DNA from: Bacteroidales bacterium
Lineage (GTDB): Bacteria; Bacteroidota; Bacteroidia; Bacteroidales; UBA932
Assembly (NCBI GenBank): GCA_024398125.1
Contig: JAKSJO010000019.1
Span: 1 to 49,350 of the forward strand
Length of the DNA stretch: 49,350 bases
Direction of reading: 5' to 3'
This document shows positions 20,047 through 29,500 of this stretch, piece by piece. Position 1 is the first letter of the stretch; the number at the start of each line of letters is the position of its first letter. The notes beneath the pieces are model-generated. The model did no database searches, was not told the origin of the DNA, and saw only the letters and a program-made list of their open reading frames with translations. The position numbers and the translations under genes are program-made.

Positions 20047-21165
20047 CTACTTGAAGATTTTCTGTGCGAACTCGTGGAATGACTTTCTCCAAACCTGCCA
20101 CTCATGGTCTCCTGGGAATGAGTTGAAGTATACATCCACGCCTGCCTGCTTCATGTTGTCGGTGTACTTCTTGGTATGAGAGATACGAGGATCCTGCTCA
20201 CCGCATGAAATATAGAACACGTCGAGACCCTTGTTGAACTTGTCAGTAGCGGAAAGCATGCCTGGAACTTCCTTCTCGAGATCGAGGTTGGCGCCCTGGA
20301 TGCCACCGAAGATGCCGGAGCTGAAGATACCGATGTTGCGGAAGAGCTCTGGATGTACAAGACCGATGTAGAAGGTCTGGCCGCCACCCATGCTGAGGCC
20401 GCACATTGCGCGGTTTGCTGCACCTGGCTTAACACGGAACTGACCCTCAACGAATGGAATGATGTTCTCGATGAGCTCCTTAGAGTATGCAGCCATGCCC
20501 TGCTGAGAATAGCCACCGCCGCCAGGGACATTGCTGTTCACGCTGACAACAATAGCCTCGGTAGCCTTGCCAGCAGCGATGAGGTTGTCCATGATGTTTG
20601 CGGTACGTCCCTGCTCTACCCAGCCGCGATGATCCTCGCCGCCACCATGATGGATATAGACTACAGGATACTTCTTCTTGCCCTTCTCATAGCTGGCAGG
20701 AGTGTATACGAAAAGCGGTCTCCAGCTGTTGGTCACATTAGAGAAATAGCGCAGTTCGCGTACCTGTCCGTGAGGAACCCTTGCGGTCTCGAAATCGTCG
20801 CAGCCCTTTTCCGGGATGTCGATGGCGCTCGCCATGCGGCTGGTGCCATAATAGCTCTCACTTGCCGGATCTGCAGTGCTGACGCCGTCAACAACGAGGC
20901 TGTAATAATGGAAACCGGGAACCTGCGGATCGGAAACGCCCTTCCACATACCGTTTTCATCGCGGGTAAGGTCATACTTCTTGCCGCAGAGGTCGATCTG
21001 GACACGCTGTGCCTCAGGAGCACGGAGCTGGAACTCAACGCGGTTGTCAGGAAGGATGTGAGGATAGCCGTTCTGGTTGATGTTGGTTACCGGAATGGTG
21101 TAATTCTGGGCCGATGCACCCAATGCGATGCATGCGAGACCTACACTGAGGATAAACTTATTCAT
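20047..21165 (-). CDS. Exported CE1-like esterase with N-terminal E-set domain
   Basis: A 372-aa protein: signal peptide (MNKFILSVGLACIALGASAQ), an immunoglobulin/E-set-like domain (about residues 22-118), then an alpha/beta-hydrolase of the esterase D / CE1 type. The nucleophile is Ser258 in GLSMGGG, with the oxyanion region YIHHGGGEDHRGW; the catalytic Asp and His are likely in SCGEQDPR and PGDHEWQVW. Relatives remove feruloyl or acetyl groups from xylan. It lies between the PriA-like gene (28 bases upstream) and the exported deformylase (1 base downstream), all on one strand. The start at 21165 fits the signal peptide. Confidence 0.88.
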   Translation of the reverse strand: MNKFILSVGLACIALGASAQNYTIPVTNINQNGYPHILPDNRVEFQLRAPEAQRVQIDLCGKKYDLTRDENGMWKGVSDPQVPGFHYYSLVVDGVSTADPASESYYGTSRMASAIDIPEKGCDDFETARVPHGQVRELRYFSNVTNSWRPLFVYTPASYEKGKKKYPVVYIHHGGGEDHRGWVEQGRTANIMDNLIAAGKATEAIVVSVNSNVPGGGGYSQQGMAAYSKELIENIIPFVEGQFRVKPGAANRAMCGLSMGGGQTFYIGLVHPELFRNIGIFSSGIFGGIQGANLDLEKEVPGMLSATDKFNKGLDVFYISCGEQDPRISHTKKYTDNMKQAGVDVYFNSFPGDHEWQVWRKSFHEFAQKIFK

Positions 21166-21193
21166 GTAGTTATTGGTTTTGGTTATCAATTAT

Positions 21194-23176
21194 CTATAGC
21201 GGATCCACATCCAGGTGGATATCACATCGGCGTTCCCTGGCGAACTGCATGACTATATTCTTCATGCCTTGTTTTCTCGCCGCCAATCCGCGATCCTTCG
21301 GCAGGACGACGCGGAGTTTCCTAATCTGGGAACTGCCAGGCTTTTCATATTCAGGCGGCATAGGTCCTTCCAGATCTACCCCATGCAAGGCTGAAGCCAA
21401 CTGCTGGCCGAGCTGGAAAGCAAGTGATTCCAGAGCTTCAGCATCGCGTCCACGCAGTATGATGTCCACAAGCCTTGAATACGGCGGATAGCTGAACTCC
21501 CTACGCTCATCCAAAAGTTTGGAACACAGGTCTTCATTTCCCATGAGGGCTTTGTAGACTGGATGATCTGACTGTGCGCTCTGTATCATGAACACAGGAG
21601 TCATTTCTTTCTCTGACGAGCCAAGCCGCGAACGGAACAATTCCAGTGTCTGCAAGGCATACTCATCTGCGCGGAAGTTCTGGCGCGCAACCATCTTGTC
21701 GGGCTGCATGACGCACAGAAGGTCAATGCGGCTCAGGTCTGCATGCCGTGACGATATCAGGGTTCCTACCACGATATCCGCATCGACACTGTCAGGATCG
21801 CCTATTGCATTATCGGGAAAAACGACCTTCAAATCATTGATGACGAAGTCTACCCTTCCCCATGCACGGAGCAGCATCACGCGTCCGCCCATGCTTATTG
21901 TACGTGTCATCTCGGCAATGAGTTTCCTGGAAAGGCAGCCAACCATGCCATTCTTCTTCACTTCAGCACGCGTATCTACAAGCTGAACCTCAGGCATGCA
22001 GCGCTTTTCACCGAGATCCGAATCGATCCGGACATATCTGCCACCCATACAGTTAAAGACCGATTCGAGGGATGGAGACGACGATGACAAGAGCAATCGC
22101 GCCCCATGTATTGACGCCAGCATGGAAGCCATATCGCGTGCATTGTACCGTGGAGTGGAATCCTGCTTGTACGAGGCATCGTGCTCGTCATCGACAATGA
22201 TCAGTCCGAGATTGCTGAATGGAAGAAAGATGGAGGATCTGGTGCCAAGGATAACGACAGGTTCGCCTTTACGCAGCGTTTCGGACATATCACGACGGAC
22301 CGATTCCGACTTGGATGAGTTGAAGGCAATCAACCTGTCTCCAAACTCTTCGATGAGACTGTCCTCAAGTCTCTTTGACATGGCAATCTCAGGTACCAGA
22401 ACAAGAGATTGACGGCCTTTGTCCAGTTCCCTCCGCAGCAATTCCCTGTAGACCTTTGGGCGGATTCGTTCCTGAATATCCAGCAGCACGGTCTTCCCGT
22501 CCTTGAATACACTTTCTATCCTGTCGACCAGTTCCGACGCAGCATTCTCCCAGACAAGACCGAGACGCGCGTCTTCCATGACCGGTGGGTTTTCCGACCG
22601 TTCAAGGGAATCGATCCTGAGATTGACGGCACGGATCTCGTCCAATATCTTCTTCCAGGCAGCATTCAGCTCCGCCGTCACCTTCTCATTGTGACGTTTT
22701 TGAAGTTCTTTCTCCTTTCTGGCCAATCTGTCCTGAAGCCTGGCAAGGCGGGAACGAAGAAGTTCTGCAGCCTTTCTAACAGCTTCCTCATGACGCTGGC
22801 GGGCGCGGATTCCTGCCTCTTCTTTATTTATACGGTTGCCTGGATAAGCCTGATGATATACCTCCCCTATAGAACACATATAATAGTCAGCCATGAAGCG
22901 CCATAGCTTGATCTCTTCCGGACTGACGGAAGGCAGACCAGTTTCAATGCGAGATACTGGAAGAACCTTTGCTTCAGGAATTGCAGGAGTATCGCTGACA
23001 TTGCTGACGACCCCCACATAGGTTCTGGGACCGAAACGGACTGAAATACGGTCTCCAACAGAAACTTCACGACAAGGAAGCATATCTGCATCACCCGAAC
23101 CTACCATGGCATAATACCACGGTTCCCAGTCCAGCCTGAGAGGGAGGATCACCTGCAGAAAGCGTTTTGAGGCCAT
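21194..23176 (-). CDS. priA: PriA-like primosomal protein lacking helicase motifs
   Basis: A 660-aa PriA relative. The N-terminal 3' DNA-binding domain (1-105), a coiled charged linker (120-190), the helicase scaffold (about 225-540) and the C-terminal domain (FSYPPYSRLVDI onward) are recognisable. The ATPase residues are gone. Walker A (normally GVTGSGKTE) is replaced by DIQERIRPK at 233-241. The DEEH box reads DDEH (329-332), and GSATPS reads SSSSPS. The zinc-binding Cys region is deleted after residue 445. The GRAGR arginine finger is replaced near 514-518. VLVPEIAMS and GTRSSIFLPF persist. The frame is intact, so it is not simple decay. The start at 23176 was chosen because the longer frame runs through tRNA-Phe. 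It probably acts as a loading platform, not a helicase. Confidence 0.85.
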   Translation of the reverse strand: MASKRFLQVILPLRLDWEPWYYAMVGSGDADMLPCREVSVGDRISVRFGPRTYVGVVSNVSDTPAIPEAKVLPVSRIETGLPSVSPEEIKLWRFMADYYMCSIGEVYHQAYPGNRINKEEAGIRARQRHEEAVRKAAELLRSRLARLQDRLARKEKELQKRHNEKVTAELNAAWKKILDEIRAVNLRIDSLERSENPPVMEDARLGLVWENAASELVDRIESVFKDGKTVLLDIQERIRPKVYRELLRRELDKGRQSLVLVPEIAMSKRLEDSLIEEFGDRLIAFNSSKSESVRRDMSETLRKGEPVVILGTRSSIFLPFSNLGLIIVDDEHDASYKQDSTPRYNARDMASMLASIHGARLLLSSSSPSLESVFNCMGGRYVRIDSDLGEKRCMPEVQLVDTRAEVKKNGMVGCLSRKLIAEMTRTISMGGRVMLLRAWGRVDFVINDLKVVFPDNAIGDPDSVDADIVVGTLISSRHADLSRIDLLCVMQPDKMVARQNFRADEYALQTLELFRSRLGSSEKEMTPVFMIQSAQSDHPVYKALMGNEDLCSKLLDERREFSYPPYSRLVDIILRGRDAEALESLAFQLGQQLASALHGVDLEGPMPPEYEKPGSSQIRKLRVVLPKDRGLAARKQGMKNIVMQFARERRCDIHLDVDPL

Positions 23177-23193
23177 TATTTCAGCGTTTTTTA

Positions 23194-23201
23194 CAAAAAT
23201 A
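23194..23201 (-). promoter_or_regulatory. -7 box TATTTTTG of the priA-like gene
   Basis: Perfect TAnnTTTG on the minus strand, 17 bases before the ATG and divergent from the tRNA-Phe promoter. Confidence 0.5.
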
Positions 23202-23212
23202 AACAAAATAAA

Positions 23213-23243
23213 TTTGGAAGAAATAAAATAATACCTATCTTTG
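23213..23243 (+). promoter_or_regulatory. Promoter of tRNA-Phe
   Basis: TTTG (23213-23216), 19-bp spacer, TATCTTTG (23236-23243): an exact Bacteroidota-type promoter, with the same geometry as that of tRNA-Cys. Confidence 0.8.
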
Positions 23244-23260
23244 CAATCCCGAACAACAAC

Positions 23261-23333
23261 GGTGCTGTAGCTCAGATGGTAGAGCAATGGACTGAAAATC
23301 CATGTGTCGGCAGTTCGATTCTTCCCAGCACCA
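23261..23333 (+). tRNA. tRNA-Phe (GAA)
   Basis: A 73-nt cloverleaf with acceptor GGTGCTG/CAGCACC, D-stem GCTC/GAGC, anticodon stem ATGGA/TCCAT and loop CTGAAAA giving anticodon GAA. The T loop is TTCGATT. The T stem (GGCAG/CTTCC) has one C-T mismatch at positions 51-63. CCA is not encoded. Confidence 0.95.
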
Positions 23334-23340
23334 CAATCGC

Positions 23341-23370
23341 AACCCTTTCCTTTATGGAAAGGGTTTTTTG
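23341..23370 (+). terminator. Terminator of tRNA-Phe
   Basis: Perfect 10-bp stem AACCCTTTCC/GGAAAGGGTT with a 5-base loop, followed by TTTTG. It lies 8 bases after the tRNA. Confidence 0.9.
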
Positions 23371-23387
23371 TTTTAAGCCAAATCAAG

Positions 23388-23395
23388 TACCTTTG
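23388..23395 (+). promoter_or_regulatory. -7 box TACCTTTG of the GH97 gene (near-leaderless)
   Basis: Perfect TAnnTTTG ending 5 bases before the ATG at 23401, so transcription would start at or next to the first codon. A TTTG 17 bp upstream lies in the T run of the tRNA terminator. Confidence 0.6.
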
Positions 23396-23400
23396 CATCC

Positions 23401-25374
23401 ATGAAAAGAACGATCTTGATAATTGCCACCGCCCTGTCGGCCTGCCTTGGTCTTCACGCCCAGGAATACAGAATCAAATCCCCAGACGGGCATATTTCCG
23501 TTTCCATAAAGAACTTTGAACTGCTTACATATTCCGTACAGCTGGATGGAAAGACTGTCATTTCCGACTCCCCCATGGGTTTTGAATTCAGGGACGAGAA
23601 GGACATGAACGGAGATTTTGCCGTAAAGAACGAAGCTTCCGTAAAGAGCGGGGTAGAAAAGTGGACTCCTGTCGTAAAGAGCAAGCACAGCTATTGCGAA
23701 GTCCCTTATAACGAACTCACCCTTGCGCTGCAGGAAAAGAGCAGCGGCCACAGGAAGATGGATCTCTCTTTCCGCGTCATGAACGATGGTGTAGCATTCC
23801 GCTACGGACTGTATGGATCCTCCCTGATGGGAAACCGTGAGATAACAAGAGAGATCACCGGCTATTCGATTCCTGAAGATTCATATCTGTGGATTCCCGA
23901 CTATGCCTATGAGCAAGGCGGGAAGAGTTACAAGTCATCCCAGGAAGGCGTTTTCGAGAAGACCCCTGTCAAAAGCATCAAGAACGACATCCACGCCGGT
24001 CTGCCTGGTCTTATCGAGATAGACAGCAACAACTGGCTGGCGATCATGGAAGCCGACCTTGACAACTTCCCGGCTTTCTATCTCGGCAGAAGCAAGGCTG
24101 CCAGCAATGGATTCCAGATGCTGGACACAAAGCTCACCCCTGTTTGGGGCAACGACGAAAGCGGGGCCAAGGCTCGTTTCGACGAAGAGATCAGTTCCTC
24201 ATGGCGCGTCATAATGGTTGGACATAATCCAGGCAAGTTCATCGAAAGCGAAATCCTCCGTTCACTCAATCCGGACTGCGTCATTGACGACCCATATTGG
24301 ATCAAGCCAGGCAAGAGCGCCTGGGACCATTGGTGGAGCGGCGAGGTAAAGATGGACCAGGATGAAATCAAGAAATACATCGACTTTGCATCAAGGGAAG
24401 GATGGCAGTATATGCTTATCGACTGGACCTGGTATGGTCCATACAACGTCCCTGAAGCCGACATCACGAAGCCTGCGCCTCAACTCGACATGCCTGCAAT
24501 AATCAGGTACGCCAACGTACATGGCGTGGACATCTGGCTTTGGCTCAGATGCGAGGATGCAAACAACAACAACCAGTACAAGGAGGCGTTTCCTCTTTAT
24601 CGCCAGTGGGGCGTCAAAGGTGTGAAGATAGACTTCATGGACCGCGACGACCAGGATATGGTCAACTGGTACAGAAGAATCATCAAGGCCGCAGCAGACA
24701 ATCACCTCATGGTGGATTTCCACGGCGCCTACAAGCCAGACGGAATCGAGAGGACATATCCGAACGTGATGACCCGCGAGGGTGTCATGGGTGCAGAGTA
24801 CTACAAGTTCTCGGACAAGATGACCCCTGAGCATAACGTAACTCTGGCATATACCAGACTGCTCGCCGGACAGATGGACTATACTCCTGGAGGATTCCTC
24901 AACGTGACAGCGGAGAATTTCAGGCAGCAGAGCCCTACCCTGGTTTCAAATACACGCGCTGCAGAGCTTGCGAAGTTTGTGGTTTATGAGAGTCCTTTCA
25001 CCGTAGTATGCGATAATCCTGACAACGTGTATGGAAAGGTTGGAGAAGATTTCATACGCGTAGTGCCAAGCGCATGGAGCGACGTTCACTTCCTTGGAGG
25101 CACTCCTGAGAGCTATGTGGCAGTTGCAAAGCTTCACCACGATTTCTGGTTCATAGGAGCTATAAACAACAGCGTTGAAAGAGATGCCTCACTCGACATG
25201 TCATTCCTTCCCGCAGGAACATACAGGCTTGAATACTGGAGAGACGGAAAGAAGACAGGCAAGACTCCGACCGTATGCGAACATGGATTCACAAGAGTGA
25301 CGATAGGAAAAGACAAGAAACTTCCTATAAAGATGGCAAAGGGCGGCGGTTACGCCGCAATCATATGGAAGTAG
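23401..25374 (+). CDS. GH97 glycosidase (alpha-galactosidase/alpha-glucosidase family), exported
   Basis: A 657-aa protein: signal peptide (1-20), GH97 N-terminal beta-sandwich (about 22-280), catalytic barrel (290-560) and C-terminal beta domain (565-657). In the barrel, Asp411 of VKIDFMDRDD occupies the place of the catalytic nucleophile of retaining GH97 alpha-galactosidases, and Glu460 in TREGVMGAEY is a candidate acid/base. The inverting SusB-type enzymes use a different Glu base, so the retaining type is favoured here (inference). It acts in the periplasm on alpha-galactosides or similar sugars. It is a single gene between two terminators. Confidence 0.9.
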   Translation: MKRTILIIATALSACLGLHAQEYRIKSPDGHISVSIKNFELLTYSVQLDGKTVISDSPMGFEFRDEKDMNGDFAVKNEASVKSGVEKWTPVVKSKHSYCEVPYNELTLALQEKSSGHRKMDLSFRVMNDGVAFRYGLYGSSLMGNREITREITGYSIPEDSYLWIPDYAYEQGGKSYKSSQEGVFEKTPVKSIKNDIHAGLPGLIEIDSNNWLAIMEADLDNFPAFYLGRSKAASNGFQMLDTKLTPVWGNDESGAKARFDEEISSSWRVIMVGHNPGKFIESEILRSLNPDCVIDDPYWIKPGKSAWDHWWSGEVKMDQDEIKKYIDFASREGWQYMLIDWTWYGPYNVPEADITKPAPQLDMPAIIRYANVHGVDIWLWLRCEDANNNNQYKEAFPLYRQWGVKGVKIDFMDRDDQDMVNWYRRIIKAAADNHLMVDFHGAYKPDGIERTYPNVMTREGVMGAEYYKFSDKMTPEHNVTLAYTRLLAGQMDYTPGGFLNVTAENFRQQSPTLVSNTRAAELAKFVVYESPFTVVCDNPDNVYGKVGEDFIRVVPSAWSDVHFLGGTPESYVAVAKLHHDFWFIGAINNSVERDASLDMSFLPAGTYRLEYWRDGKKTGKTPTVCEHGFTRVTIGKDKKLPIKMAKGGGYAAIIWK

Positions 25375-25395
25375 GGGCCTTGGCCAGGAAAAAGG

Positions 25396-25422
25396 AATCC
25401 CGGGAGTCGGACTCTCGGGATT
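25396..25422. terminator. Bidirectional terminator between GH97 and the VKOR fusion
   Basis: An 11-bp stem with one G-U pair (25396-25406/25412-25422), preceded by AAAAAGG (Ts for the minus strand) and followed by TCTTTAT, between convergent genes. Confidence 0.8.
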
Positions 25423-25425
25423 TCT

Positions 25426-26550
25426 TTATAAGATCTGTTCGAGCAATTGCCTCAGCTCCACGGCAGACGAAGCTTCAGGAACCAGCCACTGCTGTCCCGA
25501 TATGAGTCTTGGGATGCCGCTGTGACCTTCCGATGTGGTCCTGCCGAAAAGTTCGAATGCAAGAGCAAGATACGAATCTATCCATGGATCGGACAAGGCC
25601 TCGGACAGTCTTGCCTCCCCTATCAGAGACACTGCTTTTTCACGAGCCTCGGAGACGGGTCTAGGCAGCCAGGCATCATCTCCATAGCCAAAGAGCCAAT
25701 GATCGAATTCAAAGAACTTCTCATGTTCTGCTGTCCACACCGCCAATGCCAGACGGGCAAGATCACATGACCCTGTGAAACGGTCCTCGACATCTCTCGG
25801 AATATATGGATTGCAAGAAGGGCTTAAAGGTGACGGACAAAGGACAAAAGCGATGTCTCCATCAGCTGCGATTTCCTCAAGCCAAGGATGCATGGTACGG
25901 CAATGCGAGCACTGATAATCGAAAAGTACTTCCACGACACGAGATGCATCAGGATTGCCGATCACGGGAACATCCATACCTTCCGTTGTCGGAAGATCTT
26001 CCTCGACAAAACCGGAATCATAGATGGAGTCCGGTGCGGTCAGAGCATGCACGGCGGCAAACAAAATACCGGCAGCTGCACCTCCAAGCATCCACAGACG
26101 AGCCTTACCGTCACCGAAAGATCTATAGATCACAGCCAGGGAGATGATTATTCCGACAGCATGAGTCGCCATGCAGTATCTACAGAACTCGCGGACAGCG
26201 AACAGCTGCAGAGCGATGAACCACAAAGATGCCACCAGCACAGCGCCGGCGACAGCCTGCATGAAAGATTGCGCCATCGACCTCAGTTCTTCATCATCCG
26301 ATACAGCGCAGGCAATGCTGCAAATTATGAATGCAAGATACAGTCCGGCAGCCGGAAGGCTAACAGGCAGGACTCCGAAAAGATTCGACCACCTGCTGCT
26401 CATCACGGAATCACATGACGAGCCGGCAGAACAGCCGATCATTTGGGTTCCGCTCATGGCATGCACAGCCATGAATGTACATAAAGCCAAGGCAATGACA
26501 CCGAGAAGCGTCATTGCCCAGGCAAAAGATCTATCCGCAGTCCGCTTCAT
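25426..26550 (-). CDS. VKOR-DsbA fusion, membrane disulfide-forming enzyme
   Basis: A 374-aa fusion. Residues 10-170 form a vitamin-K-epoxide-reductase domain with about five transmembrane helices. It has loop cysteines Cys40 and Cys46, the active-site CRYC (Cys123/Cys126) and the conserved W-S-N-L-F-G segment. Residues 195-374 are a periplasmic DsbA/thioredoxin-type domain with CSHC (Cys214/Cys217). The DsbA part oxidises cysteines in exported proteins, and VKOR passes the electrons to quinone, doing the work of DsbA plus DsbB. The gene starts 9 bases after the GH54 stop on the same strand, so the two are probably cotranscribed; GH54 enzymes carry several disulfides. Confidence 0.9.
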   Translation of the reverse strand: MKRTADRSFAWAMTLLGVIALALCTFMAVHAMSGTQMIGCSAGSSCDSVMSSRWSNLFGVLPVSLPAAGLYLAFIICSIACAVSDDEELRSMAQSFMQAVAGAVLVASLWFIALQLFAVREFCRYCMATHAVGIIISLAVIYRSFGDGKARLWMLGGAAAGILFAAVHALTAPDSIYDSGFVEEDLPTTEGMDVPVIGNPDASRVVEVLFDYQCSHCRTMHPWLEEIAADGDIAFVLCPSPLSPSCNPYIPRDVEDRFTGSCDLARLALAVWTAEHEKFFEFDHWLFGYGDDAWLPRPVSEAREKAVSLIGEARLSEALSDPWIDSYLALAFELFGRTTSEGHSGIPRLISGQQWLVPEASSAVELRQLLEQIL

Positions 26551-26559
26551 CGATGCGGA

Positions 26560-29500
26560 CTAGTACTTGTTAGGAGCTCCAGGAGTAGCAGCATAGTTGA
26601 TGACTGCTGTTCCATTCGCATGAGAGTGCTTGAGTGGGTAAGCGAGACCGATACCTGTTCCACAGAACTCGGTTCCAGCCTTGACCGCACTCTTGAGAGG
26701 TGCTGCAAGAACAACGACATCGTTAGGTCTTGGACCTGCATTTTGAGGGCCCCAGCGGCGTGGAGCCGGCTTGACCGCCTCGACCATGCATCTGATGCCG
26801 CCGATGCTTGCCTCCTGACCGGCTACGAAGCCTGCTGAAGAAGCGACCTCGATGGAAGTGCTTCCTGCAGCTGCATCCTTGGCAAGAGTGGTTGCACCTG
26901 CGGTACCGATGGTAGCGGCGATAGCCTCTTCACGGGCAGAACCCGCACCGATGACGATGCGCTGTCCCCTCTTGAGGTCAGGAACCGATGTAACCTTGAT
27001 GTTGGTGCATCCTGCAGGTGCCGGAGCACAGATGTTGACTGAAATCTGGTTGGTGAAGTCCTTCTTGTTGTCATCGGTGTCAAGACCGTCCATGATACGG
27101 CCGACGCTGATCTCAGGAGTAGCGTTTACAGGGTTGTTGACATAGCCCCAGGCGAACGCGCCACGAGGAGATGGAGCCGGAGCGTAGCTTCCGTCTTCGC
27201 CTGCACCTGCGCCGCCATGATAGCCTTCGCTGAGCCATGGATCCACAAGACCGCCATAGTTGACAACGTCTACAACATTGCCGTTTGCATCACGGAGAGT
27301 GATGTTGCCCTGGTGGTTGTCAAGAGCCGGGCCACCATAGAGCTGATCTGCAGGAACGTCGGCGATGTAGCCGGCGCCTGTTGCCTTTGCATCAAATACC
27401 ACGTCATCGATGCCGTGTGCATTGCCGAGGGCCTCATCGAGCTCGATCGAGTAGACAAGCGCGAGGACAGGCTCATTTGATGAATGAGGATACTTGGTGG
27501 CAGGCTCGAATGAGATACCTGTTCCGTTCACGCTGTACGGCATGTTGGAAGCATGGTTGTACTTGAGAGGCTTGGTGAGGGTAAGACCTGTTCCCTTGTC
27601 CTCATTTGGCTTGAGCGGTCCGTTGAGTGTGTTGCGGACTGATGGTGTACCGACCTTCTTGACGGTAACCCACTCGATTCCGTGGCCCTGGCTGTCGATG
27701 TCGAGACGGATCTTGTCGCCGGCGGTTATGTTTTCGGTAGATGAAACATAGATGACCTTGTCACCCTTCTTGGCATCCATAGAAAGATATGCCTGGGTTC
27801 CTGGTTTGCCGACCTTGGTGACTGTAACGACCTCGTACTTCTCCATTGTATTGGATACGGCAGGATAGGTTGCGCCATAGCCGATAGCCATCTTGTCGCC
27901 AACCTTGAAATGCTGGGTGCTGGTTACAGGGATGTTCTTTGAACCTGCAGGGATGGTGATTACCGGTCCCTCAGGAAGAGGCTGCCAGAGGGTGGTAGGT
28001 GTACCAGGAGCGATTGCGCCGCGCATCATCATGCCTGTAGGAGCAGGCTGAGCCTCAGGCTCGTTGACCTTTGCGACCTTGCGCTTCTCGACATTGCGGC
28101 CTGTACCGATCTCGATCTCGTCGCCGGCCTTGATACCCTTGACACTGCGGACATAGATGGTCTTGTCGCCCTTGGCTGCATCAACGGCAAGACCTGAGGT
28201 AGAAAGACCGAACACATAGTAGCTCTTTCCAGCGATCTGGGTGCCGGCAGGAACCTCGATTTCAGAGAAATATGGAACATGTACGGCATGAGAGGTGAGC
28301 TTCCAGCCTGAGATGTCCACAGACTTGTCTCCAGCATTGTAGAGCTCGATGAAGTTGTTGGTGGCATTGCCTTCGCCATCAGCTGCGCGGAACTCGTTGA
28401 TCTTGACCGGAGCCACGTTGCGGATCTTCTGGACAGCGATATCCTTTGCAGCCTTGCCGTCAGCGCCTGTGTACGCTGCAACAGCAACCATGTCACCATT
28501 GAAAGCCCTGTCGCCGCTGGTGACTGAGAAATTGACAACTACTGTCTGGCCAGGAGCAACTGAATAGCCGACCTTCTTTGAGGTCTCGCCTGCGCCCATG
28601 ACGCTTGACTTCCATCCGCGTGGAAGATCGAGCGAGATGACGAGGTCGTTGATGGCTGCACCTGTGGTATTCACGAAGGTGACAGCTGAATTTGCGGTAG
28701 TTCCAGGAGCATAGGTCTGGACGCCGGCAGGCTCGTATGTCTTGTCCGCTGCGGTAACGGCAAGGCGCTGTACATCATAGCGTGCGGCAACGACGTTTGC
28801 CTGGATAGCCTGGTTGGTCTCGACGCTTGGGAAGGTGTTCGGCGCAGTCATGGCAGCCTCGTAGAAGGTACCTGATGATCCGTTCGAATTGTCGCCACCG
28901 TTTCCAAGGAGGATAGCGCCCTGCTTGCGCATAGGATCGTAGCTGTTGCGCTCGTTCTGGATACGCTGACCGTCGTAAAGGGTGATGAGTTCGCCGCTCT
29001 GGGCGTCACCGCCCATGCTGCGCCAATGATGAGGCTCACCGTCTGCGGTAGCGGTCACGAAACGCCAGTTGATGCTTGGAAGGTCTGCACAGTACTTGTC
29101 GTTAGGGTCCGGATTGACACAGCCGACGAGGTTGTTCTCCTGGTCGGTCATGATCCATGGGCCAGGGCCTGAGCCATAGTACCATGATGGCTGATTACCG
29201 AAATAGGTTGTCTCCATGGTACCGTCGCCGTCGTCGCGGCTGTCGGTCTCGGCGTTACCGTAGTCGAAGCAGCAGCCGGTGTTGTAGTGATGGCCGCTGA
29301 TCACCCAGTACTGACCTTCAGCCTGGTCGTCGACAGCCGTTCCCTTGGCATCGTTCCAGCGGAGACCCATGCCGGCGGTGATGAAGATACCATAGACCTT
29401 GTGGCCGCCGAGGGTCACAGGAGCCATGTCTGCGATAGGAAGGTTGTTGAAGCCGCCCATTGCGAGTCCGCTAAAGCCGCCGCGTGGAGCCTGACGGAGG

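Noticed and set aside
21194-23176. PriA-like gene as a pseudogene
   Set aside because: Despite lost motifs the frame is continuous over 660 codons and the flanking domains are well kept, so a repurposed protein is more likely.
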